DNA of 64,000 nt, taken from the NCBI GenBank assembly GCA_964017185.1, contig OZ024882.1, forward strand, positions 36,380,488 through 36,444,487, read 5' to 3'. This DNA is from Rugalucina vietnamica (lineage: Eukaryota; Mollusca; Bivalvia; Lucinida; Lucinidae). A program made the translations under genes and the position numbers. Of the stretch, positions 38,501-50,500 are shown one piece after another; positions within the stretch are counted from its first letter, which is position 1, and the number at the start of each line of letters is the position of its first letter. The notes beneath the pieces are model-generated. The model made no database searches. It worked only from the letters and a program-made list of their open reading frames with translations, and was not told the origin of the DNA.

Positions 38501-41500
38501 TGTTGTAAGAACAACAAATTACTTACTGTCATCACAGCAACACATGTAGAAGGCCGTCCATATTGAGCCACAGAGGATCTCACTGGGAGATGGGAACTTG
38601 TGTTGTAAGAACAACAAACTACTTACTGTCATCACAGCAACACATGTAGAAGGCCGTCCATATTGAGCCACAAAAGATCTCACTGGGGGATGGGAACTCG
38701 TGTTGTAAAAACAACAAACTACCCAGGAACGAGTAGGCATAGCGGTACAGGTCCTGAAAATTGAAATAAAGCAATATTTATCATTATACTTTTCAAAGAA
38801 TTCAGAAATAATAAGACACAAAAATAATCTAGCATAAAGACATGCACTCTTAATTGTAAGAGCATCATTGGAATGACCTCTGTCATCACCGTTTAAGGAT
38901 GTTCGCTGCTAACATTTGACATTTCAGAACTTCCGGTTTTTATATTGTTGAATATCTCGTAAACGTTTGCAGATATTTTCCTAATATTTTATATTTGAAT
39001 ACATATTGATGATATGCATTGAACCAGTCATGAAAATTGTCGATCTAAGGAACTTCATTTTTTCACCCCATTTTCTGCAACTTTTTTAGAAAATATTAAG
39101 TGTCAGAAAAATTTAGGGGGTAGGGTAGAATAAACTTGAATGTTACACAACTTCAAATTACTTGCATTTATTTTATGTTTATTTTAGTAGAAGTAGGTGT
39201 ATACAAGGTCTTCTTTATCAGTATTTCTTTCGTTGGTGTGCTAGTTTTATATTTTTGGTGGTTTTATGAAATGGGGCGTAAGAAATAAAACAGCCGAAAA
39301 AAGGCTTAAAATGGCGATTTTCAAGTTGTTGGTTCTCTCTTACCCTATATTTTTCATTCTTTTATTCCAATAATATGATCAAGTTCTATATTGTGTGAAA
39401 ATACAAGAAAAAGTTTGAATCTACAAATATGGATTTGACACATTTATAAATATTGAAATTTTCCGACTTTTCAAGTTTGGGGGTAGGGTTGTTTAATGAG
39501 TCCAAAAAATTGTCATTCACATCAAGATGAAAATTTATGTATGTTTTAGGTCCAAAATGTTCAGCGTTACTTGGACAAAATAACTTTTGAAAGCATTCGT
39601 GATGTATTGTTTGTCCAGGAAGGTATATGTGAAAGAATTGAAAATTAAATAATTTTTTCTGATTTTCAAACATGTTGTTAAGAGGTCTCATTCAGAACCC
39701 TGTAGCTTGAAAAAATGCACACTACCCTATATTTATTTTGCTTTCATATGTCTTATTTTATCTTTTGGAATCAAAAAAGAGCGGTTAGAAAAAATGTTTG
39801 AATACTTTTTCATTGGTAGCGAACATCCTTAAGGATGTTCGCTGCTAACATTTGACATTTCGGAACTTCCGGTTTTTCTTTTCTTGAATATCTCGTAAAC
39901 GGTTGCAGATATTTTCCTAATATTTTATATTTGGATACATATTGATAATATGCATCGAATGAGCCATAAAAATTGTCAATCTATGATACTTCATTTTTTC
40001 ACCCCATTTTCTGCAACTTTTCAGAAATTTTTAGTTGTCAGTAAAATTTAGGGGGTAGGGTAGATTAAACTTGAATATTACACATCTTCAAATTAATTGC
40101 ACTAGTTCGATGTTTCTTTTAGCAGCAGTATATGTGTACATGGTATTCTAAGTCATTTTTTGTGTCTTTGGTGTGCTGGTTTTAAAATTTAAGGTGGTTT
40201 TATGAAATGGGCTTTTAGAAACAAAACAGCCGAAAAAAGGCCGAAAATGGCGATTTTCAAGTTGTTGGTTCTCTCTTATATGCTCACTACCCTATATTTT
40301 TCTTTCTCTTATTCGAACAACATAACCAAGTTCTATGTTGTGTGAAAATACAAGAAAAAGTTTGAATCAACAAATATGGGTTTGGTACATTTCAAAATAT
40401 TGATTTTTCCGACTTTTCAAGTATGGGGGTAGGGTTAGAAAAGGAATCGTAAAATTTTGTCATCCACTCCAAGTTGCAAATTTTTCTATGCTTTTGGTCC
40501 AAAATTGTCTGCGCTACGTAAATATTATGACTTTTGAAAGCATTCTAGGTGTATTTTTGTTCAAGACAGGTATGTTTCAAAGAATTATAAATTAAATTAA
40601 TTTTACCAAATTTAAAACATGGTGCTTAGAGGTCTGATTCAGAGGCCTGTAGCTTGAAAAAATGCACACTACCCTATATTTATTTTGTTTTCAAATGTCT
40701 TGTGTTGTATTTTGGAATAAAAAAAGAGTGGTTAGAAAAAAAGTTTGAATACTTTTTCATTGGCAGCGAACATCCTTAAAACAGATTTTCACTCTCAAGA
40801 TATAAGTGTCTAAAAGATCAACGTGATATTGTCAAATGTTATCTTACGATGGATCACCTGAAACCAGTTGCCAATGGTCACACATCTCGCCATTGGTCTG
40901 ATGGCCAGTTTCTGGTACGTATGAGCCTCGGTTCGGCCAAACACCAGCGCTACCAGGGCCATGTACTCATTCTCCGACAGGTGAAGGTTTCGCCGCCAGT
41001 TGATCTGCAGGAAGTAGCGTAGCAGGTAGCAGATGAAGCCGTTCTTTCTGCCATATCGGTTGAACCAGCCTTTACGGTTGATCCAGGAATCATCATGATC
41101 TAGAAGATATAGTGTGCACCAGGTCAGACCAGCTGTTTTTATATGTTCTCTAAGGAGATTGGAGCCAAAGCAGTTTCTGCAGATGTATTGATGTCATAAA
41201 TCAACCAAGTATTGAAATGTTACATTTCATTTGAAATATTTTGTAGCTGGACCCATCTAAATGCTCAAAAGTCAAATTTAGACTTTAAAGGTTTTGACAT
41301 GATTGGAACATCCTTATGTTGTGTTTTAACATCTCAGCAAAAGCAAGGTCATATGAAGATTGGACCTCGGAAAACACTCTTAGCCGAACGCTGTTGGTAA
41401 GGTCGAGTTTTTCAGTCTGACTGAAAGGTCTCACAAGTTTTGTGAACATTGTTTTGGTTTAAATCCTTTGGTTTGGTTATGTCTTAACAGCCCAGTAAAC

Positions 41501-44500
41501 AATAATTCAGTCATGTCGGACAAAGCCGCTGCTTCCTGGGGCCAGTTGTTCAAAACTTTAGGTTAGCTTAACATAATTGTTAAGACCTCAACTCGTTAAG
41601 TTAATGCCCACTACATAAGCAAATACACTGTTATTTTTTGTAGATAAAATGTGAGAATCCTTTGCATTGCAAAGGATTCTCACATTTTATCAACAAGAAA
41701 ATAACAGTGCATTTGTAATATTCATGTTTGAAATTTTGAAGAATTGTTAACTAACGATGTCGTTAATTTTTAACAACTGGGCCCTGGGCATTAACCAGTA
41801 TTGTTATATACCTAATGTATCTCTACAATAGAAACTTGTCGTGTTGTAACGGACAACACTTTCTGCTGCTAGAAGCGTCGTAGGGCATTAATACCATTAA
41901 TGCCCTGAGATGATGTCATAGCAGGGCAATAATGGTGTTAATGCCCTGAGATGACGTCATAGCAGGGCAATAATGGTGTTAATGCCCTGAGAGGACATCG
42001 TAGCAGGGCAATAATGGTGTTATTGCCCTGAGACAAGGACATACACCTGTTTACATGTAATGGGCACTGGCATGTGTTCATTTCATCTAAATTTAACATG
42101 GCAGGTGGGTGTACATTTCAGATGTAAATTTCACCTATATTTAACGTGTCACTTTGCGACTAAACACTGACCAATTAACGGCTGTGGAATTGTTCAAGAC
42201 ATTGTCTGCATGTCAAAATTGCTTCTCTTTCACAACGGATATAAAATTATGGTCAATTAATATTATTCTTGCTCTACTGTGTCAGCATATGGAAGAAATT
42301 GAACGAAGTCAAGAAATTTGGAAAAAATGTTGGTTTTTACCCACTCATATCGCCAGAGGAGGATTCTAATGCTATCACCAGTTCAGTTTTATGGAAGATT
42401 CTTTTTTTTTATAGTAATCCAGAAATATTCTTATTTGTTCTATTGTTTAGTCTGATCAACCATGTTTTAATTTGAATTTCGTATTTAGCTTGCACAATAA
42501 ATAAAAAATAAATAAATTAATAAAATATATGTGTGCTGAAGGAAAGGTATATAACAATGACGATATAACATTCTTTTCCACGTGCATTAACGTTTGCCAA
42601 GCCCTCGGGCAATAATGTGTTGCAGCCCTCACCGCTACGCGGTTCGGGCTGCAACACATTATTGCCCTTGGGCTTGGCAAACGTTAATGCACGGAAAAGA
42701 ATGTTTTATCCTCTTATTATGGGAAGCTGTAAGTGTCCTGCTCAAGGACACTACACAATAGATGTAGGTATCAAACCCAGAACCTCTATCTCCTGTACTC
42801 TAGGACTATGCACCAATGCTTACGTTGTCAATGTTGTAACCCATCAGGAAAACAGGTCCGTGTAAAGTATACCCCCTTCAACCCCACTTTTATATAGCAA
42901 AACTGGGGTATGCAGGGGTAAACCTATTTTTCTTATTTTTGCTCCAAAACATAGATTGTGGGTACTCATAACCTTACCTAACTCCATATGTGAGAGAATG
43001 TTATGGAAGTTCCTCAAGTTTCTGAACACATCACCCTCCTTGATGTTATTGATTCTCGGGATGATTCCTTCACCATGGGACATAATCTAAAACATAATAG
43101 AGGAAGACATTGGTTTGATATTATTGATTCTCAAAATGATTCCTTCACCATGGGACATAATCTAAAACACAATATAGGAAGACATTGGTTTGATATTATT
43201 GATTCTCGGGATGTTCCTTCACCATGGGACATAATCTAAAACACAATATGGGAAGACATTGGTTTGATATTATTGATTCTCGGGATGTTCCTTCACCATG
43301 GGACATAATCTAAAACACAATACGGGAAGACATTGGTTTGATATTATTGATTCTCGGGATAATGCCTTCACCATGGGACATTATCTAAAACACAATACGG
43401 GAAGACATTGGATTGGTTTATGCCTCAGTCAACAATAGTTCAACATCAAGAAAATGTGTCCGTGAATAGTATACCCTCTTAAACCCCACCTTTATATAGA
43501 AAAACTGGGGTTTGCAGGGGTATACCTAATTTTCTTATTTTTGATCCAAAACATACATTGTGAGTACTAGTTAGAACAGCCTCAGCGAGGCAGTTTAAAC
43601 ATGTACCCACAATGTATGTTTTGAGTGAAAATATTTATCTAAAACACAATACGGGGAGACATTGGTTTGATATTATTGATTCTCGGGATAATTCCTTCAC
43701 CATGGGACAAAATCTAAAACACAATACGGGAAGACATTGGTTTGATATTATTGATTCTCGGGATGATTCCTTCACCATGGGACATAATCTAAAACACAAT
43801 ACGGGAAGACATTGGTTTGATATTATTGATTCTCGGGATAATTCCTTCACCATGGGACATAATCTAAAACACAATACGGGAAGACATTGGTTTGATATTA
43901 TTGATTCTCGGGATAATTCCTTCACCATGGGACATAATCTAAAACACAATACGGGAAGACATTGGTTTGATATTATTGATTCTCGGGATAATTCCTTCAC
44001 CATGGGACATAATCTAAAACACAATACGGGAAGACATTGGCTTGATATTATTGATTCTCGGGATGATTCCTTCACCATGGGACATAATCTAAAACACAAT
44101 AGGGGAAGACATTGGCTTGATATTATTGATTCTCGGGATGATTCCTTCACCATGGGACATAATCTAAAACACAATACAGGAAGACATTGGTTTGATATTA
44201 TTGATTCTCGGGATGATTCCTTCACCATGGGACATAATCTAAAACACAATACGGGAAGACATTGGATTGGTTTATGCCTCAGTCAACAATAGTTCAACAT
44301 CAAGAAAATGTGTCCGTGAATAGTATACCCTCTTAAACCCCACCTTTATATAGAACTAGAAATAAGTGTTTGTAAAACACTATGCCCCCAACTGTATGCT
44401 TGCCACTAACCTGGCACAGTTTTTTTTTCATTATTTTTGAAAATCATGTAAGCAAACAGAGTTGACCTGGGCACAAATAGCAAACTTGAGGACTAACAGT

Positions 44501-47500
44501 GATAACAGATGCACACTTAAATCCAAAAGTGGTAAAATTGATAAATTTTCAAAATTCCGTAATCTTGTCAAAATTTGACAAAAAGTTCTCAAAAGTTAAT
44601 CAGGTGATCTACTCCTTGGCCCCAATCAGCATACCAAATATAAAAGCACTAGCTCAAATACATTTTGAAATATCTTGCACACAAGATTTTCAAGATTTTT
44701 TTTCAAAGGGAGATAATTCAGAAAGGGGGCATAACTCAGAAAAGAAAAAAAATACGGGTCATCTTTTTTTTCATGAGGAATCCATATATGAAATTTAAAG
44801 ACACTAGCATCCACTGTTTAAAAGTTTCAAATTTCATCCGAAAGTGGTAAAATTGATAAATTTTCAAAATTCCGTAATTTTGTCAAAAATTGACACAAAA
44901 ATCTCAAAAGTTAATCAGGTGATCTACTCCTTGGCCCCAATCAGCATACCAAATACAAAAGCACTAGCTCAAATACTTTTTGAGATATCTTGCACACAAG
45001 ATTTTCAAGATTTTTTTTCAAAGGGAGATAATTCAAAAAGGGGGCATAACTCAGAAAAGAAAAAAAATACGGGTCATCTTTTTTTTCATGAGGAATCCAT
45101 ATATGAAATTTCAAGACACTGGCATCCACTGTTTAAAAGTTTCAAATTTCATCCGAAAGTGGTAAAATTGATAAATTTTCAAAATTCCGTAATTTTGTCA
45201 AAATTTGACAAAAAGTTCTCAAAAGTTAATCATGTGATCTACTCCTTGGCCCCAATCAGCATACCAAATATGAAAGCACTAGCTCAAATACTTTTTGAGA
45301 TATCTTGCACACAAGATTTTCAAGATTTTTTTTCAAAGGGAGATAATTCAGAAAGGGGGCATAACTCAGAAATGAAAAAAAATACGGGTCATCTTTTTTT
45401 TCATGAGGAATCCATATATGAAATTTCAAGACACTAGCATCTACCATTTAAAAGTTAAGAAAAAAGTGGTGCGGACACACGGACACACGGACAAGCCCAA
45501 AGCAATATGCCCTACCAACTTTTTCAAAGTTGGGGGCATAAAAACTGGGGTTTGCAGGGGTATACCTAATTTTCTTATTTTTGATCCAAAACATACATTG
45601 TGAGTACTCGTTAGAACAGCCTCAGCGAGGCAGTTTAAACATGTACCCACAATGTATGTTTTGAGTGAAAATATTTAAAAAATCATTATTTTTTCCAATA
45701 AAATTTTTAATTTTTACGTTTGAAAAAATTCTCTGTATGTTGCATGGGCAAGTTTTCGTAATGATATGTTCAGACAGAGGCACCAGTTAAGATTCATTCC
45801 TAGCAACTGCCACCTCTGTAGTAAACTAGAAATGCGTGTTTGTAAAACACTATGCCCCCAACTGTATGCTTGTCCCTAAACTGGCAGCTTGTATGATTCA
45901 TTTATTTCATTTGAATGAAGTGAAATTTTATTTCCTGAAGCCTCTGTTTTGACCTTGATCCAGAAACAGAATGTAAGCTTTTTGCAGATAAATTAGAAAT
46001 GGAGTAAAATTTCAAAATGGGAGTAATTTTGTCAAAATTTGACGTAAAGTCTTCAAAATGTAATCAGGTGATCTTCTTCTCTGCCCCAACCAGTGTGCCG
46101 AATATGAAGGCTCTAGCTTAAATACTTTTTCAGATATCTTGCACACAAGATATTCAAATTTTATTTTAAAAGGGGCATAACTCCAAAAAGGCACATAACT
46201 TGAACATAAACAAAAATACGGGTCAACTATATTTTCATAAGGAATCTGAATATGAAATTTCAAAACCCTAACATTCACCATTCAAAAGTTTCATATTTCA
46301 CCGAAAAGTGCAAAAATTAATCAAAATTTCAAAATTCTGTATTTTTGTCAAAATTTGACAGAAAGTTCTCAAAAGTTGATCAGGTCATCTACTCCTCGAC
46401 CCCAACCACTATACCAAATATGAAGGCTCTAGCTCAAATACTTTTTGAGATATCTTGCACACAAGATTTTCAAATTTCGTTTTCAAAGGGACATAACTCA
46501 GAAAAGGGGCATAACTTGGACATGAAAAAAAATATGGGTCAACTATTTTTCATGAGGAATCTGTATATGAAATTTCAAAACCCTAGCATTCACCGTTCAA
46601 AAGTTTCAAATTTCACCGAAAAGTGGAAAAATCAATCAAAATTTAAAAATTCTGTATTTTTGTCAAAATTTGACGGAAAGTTCTCAAAAGCTAATCAGGT
46701 CATCTACTCATCAGACCCAACCAATATACCAAATATGAAGGTTCTAGCTTAAATACTTTTCGAGATATCTTGCACACAAGATTTTCAAATTTTGTTTTCA
46801 AAGGGAAATAACTCAGAAAAGGGGCATAACTCGGAGAAGAAAAAAAATACGGGTCAACTATTTTTTCATGAGGAATACACACATGAAATTTCAAATCCCT
46901 ATCATGCACCATTCAGAAGTTTAAAAAAAGTGACTAACAGACGCACCCACTCACACACGCACAGACAGACAAGCCGAAAGCAATATGCCCTTCCAACTTT
47001 TTCAAAGTTGGGGGCATAATGACACTCTACACCTAGGCATGCCTTGTTCTTACAAGCCAATGTCAATATAAATGCATTATTTTTCAAAAACATAGGATAA
47101 GTGTAGGCAGTTTCAAAGCACCTAAACCTATCTCTATATAGCATGGTGCATCTTTCATTAATTGTTAACTTATGCATATCTAATTCGTGTACCTTGACCT
47201 CTTTATAACATGTTTCGTTACAATACCATTTTGGATATAACGCTGATCAGTGTTGGACCCCTGATCATGACCAGTCTTGGACCCCAATCAGACTCTTTTT
47301 GCTATATGCCTATACATTTTACTCTCGTTGTAACACATATTGGTTAGTTAACACGGAAATTGGCTTGGACCACAGCAATAGTGTTATAAAGAGGTTGAGG
47401 TGTATTAGAAGGTTTCTTGCTTATGGATTAAAACACTTGTCTTGAAAACATGTCCATTTTCATGAGGTATTTTGTCTGTAGTGTAATGTACATGGGGAAA

Positions 47501-50500
47501 AATTTATTTTTATACCAGGTTATATAAGACTGCCCTGACACACCAATGTTTGTCTGGAAGCAGTTCAGTTATGCTGTACCCCATTATGGACCTACCCCTG
47601 CTTTTCTGAGGTTCTCATAAGGACTTCTCCCATACTCCTCTACCAACTGTTCCCGTGGCGGCAGCACTATCCAGTAGATAAAGGCCCGTAACTCTGTGTA
47701 GGCACACTCGGCGACTGGCTGACCATAGCCGTTGTCCTCCAGTAACATTCTATACCAGTAGAAGTTATTGTGCATACTCATGATGTTGCTGGGGTATTTA
47801 CCATCTTTGATACCATCTCCAATAACCTACCAAAAAAGTATATAAGCACGAGAAAACCAACAATTTGGGTTTCCGACCAAGTCTGACATAAACCGGTCTG
47901 TACAGTCATAGAAGCTAGAAGCAGGCTAGATTCCCCCTAGAAGCTTGAAAACAGAAGGGATATTGTACTATCTGTGTAGCGAGAACAAAGGCGCTTTTGT
48001 TTTCGCCTAAGCATTTTGTTGTTTTTTTCATGCAGAGGCTCATATGTATGTTTATCACATACACATACTTAAACCAGGGTTCCCACGGAAAGTATAAAAC
48101 AAAATTCCATGACTTTTCCATGATAATTCCATGATCGGCATTAAATTTCCAGGACTAATTTTTCTGTTTATTTATTTATTTATTTATCATATAACACTTT
48201 TTAAAAGGCAAGAACAGATAATTGTATTATAAAAGTAACTTAATTCAAGGTATTACACCAGTAGAAAATATTCTGTTTACTTTGCTATGCACGTTACATC
48301 AACCTAGCTTGATCGATCAATGTTTATTTTTAGCTGTAGTAAATTTTATATTGGCTGCGACACAGGTAAGATATTTTTAGATGCATAGTTTCCCAGTATC
48401 CCGCTCGACCTTGAAATAAATATGTCAACATGTCAATAGGCTTCCGTAAGGTTCCTTACGAAACCCTGTTATAACCATGATGAAAATAAGATTACTTTAT
48501 TTGATTTCGAGTTTAACGTCCCACCAACAGCTTAGGTCATATGGAGACGGGACGTCGGTTTATAGTTGGAGAAGCCCGGGATCGAACTTTATTCTGGACC
48601 CTGGTATTTAAAGGAAACACAGACCCAAATGCGACCATTGACACGCCTTGTTTCCTAACTCGCATTCAAATATTAAGAATATACCAGTGGTATTTTGTCC
48701 GCAAAGGTGCTTTGTTTAACTGAGCACATACAAAAGCATCAGGAAAACTTGGCCATTCTCGGCGAGGCGGTTCTAATGTATACCTACAATGTATGAAACA
48801 CAAAACATGACTTTTAGGGTTTACAAAGCATCGGTTTTTTCCTCTACGAAGTGTATAGGTCGTATGCTGACCTCCGCGGCGTTCTTGTCCTTGTATAGCA
48901 CCTGAGTGGTCACACGTGAAAGCTTAAATCTGCATTGGTCTATGCAACTTCGTCTTAACACGCAATATGGGATAGTCTGAAACAGATGCTGTAGCATATT
49001 TGTGTGCACAAGCAGATGGTCGAACGTTACAATCGCATCATCTTGACACATATTCGTGACAAATCCATCGTTAATACGACAAATAAAAATTAAAACTGAG
49101 ATCCTTTAAGAGCAGTGAAGACATTAATGAGAAAGGGGATGGGCCATACCGCAGTTTCGACTATTAAAGTCTCGTCAGTGACCCTTTAGATTTGGCAACA
49201 TGGAGCCAAAGAGAATTACTGAAATTTTACAACTTTCAACATTGTAGTTGATACAAAGACTAGTATTATCTAAATGGGACCAAATATATTAAACATTGGT
49301 AAGAAAAGCTAGGTTTAGCACCAGGTCGGTACAGATACCATGGGAGCAAGTGTGCTGTCGACCGAGCCAATTGTAATACGCAAAAGGTTACTTTCGTGCG
49401 AGTATAACGATATGGGTTTCATGTCTCGGTATGTCGACAGCCGACTCACCTGAATTATACATACTCATTGTATGTCATTGTATGTCTGTCGATATACTTG
49501 TGTAAAACCTCGGATCCAATAAACATTATTTTGAATCTGATTCAATCCATATCTACACTGCTTGGTAATATCTGAAAATCATACCCGAGATTCATGAATG
49601 ATTGATGCCGGAAAATTTAGATAACATGAATATCCACATTCCGAAACTAATTTCACAATATTTCCAAATTAACCCACCGACCTTGATGCGTTTAAACGAG
49701 TCACTTGGTTGATCTCAAACGAATAAAATGCATATGTCCATTATGATTTCATAAAACCTCGGGGTTTTCCCGTTTTTATTGTGATGTTTATATTGAAAAC
49801 AGATGGACAACTAACAATATCAGTCCATAAATCGGTCCATCGGACGATAAACTGGTTGATCTAGGACTTTCCACTTCACTTGTCTAAACAGATCTTATCT
49901 TATTCAATTTGAAACTTGATGACAAATACACTGGTCAATATCCATTGTTAAATAGTCATTCCTACAGGTATGTTTACAAATAGGCCTACTCAATGTTTTG
50001 CCATCCAGTGATCTATCTCTGTCCTCTTCAGTAAGATTCTGTTGGTATCTTTTATTGGTGTTTTACGTCCCACCTAAACAGTACGATCATATTGAGACAG
50101 GAGTTCCGGGCGATTTGAGCACTATTAATTATCATAGTCTTAACAAACTCTCGATCATCGATCCGAATATACACTCTTAGCTGTCACTCCTGTGGGCGGA
50201 GTTAAATAGCTAAAAATAAGCACGTATAAAATATCAAGGTAAATTTAAGGTCGATCAATAGTTTAACGATGATATCGACGGTGTATTGAAAGTAAAGGGA
50301 TTTATTTCTACGGGCTTATCTTGCTTTCTGATGAAGACAAATTAGTTTGAATGCCGTTTTGAAAAATAAAACTTTATTTATCAATACTTATCGAGCGAGC
50401 GAAGCGAGCGAGGAAAAAAAATGAATCCCAAAGACATCCAAACTGGCATTTCATAACAAAATTCCATGATTTTTCCATGATATTTCATCATTTTTCAAAT

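Noticed and set aside
33176..38626. CRISPR-like regular array
   Set aside because: Units are directly adjacent without unique spacers, and the sequence is an exon edge in a eukaryotic gene.
33512..38821. Many short frames on both strands of the 100-bp array, taken as separate genes
   Set aside because: They are fragments of exon 7 copies without acceptors; only 38627-38753 is a complete exon.
43612..44292. Open frames of 226 (plus) and 204 (minus) codons with a 25-residue period
   Set aside because: They arise because the 75-bp exon-5-derived unit is a multiple of three. In the true exon frame every unit has a stop.
47592..47596. Direct joint of exon 4 to exon 6 using a donor 4 nt downstream
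   Set aside because: The phase would fit, but the donor is weak (GTAG|GTCCAT). Exon 5 at 42978-43086 resolves the phases with strong sites.
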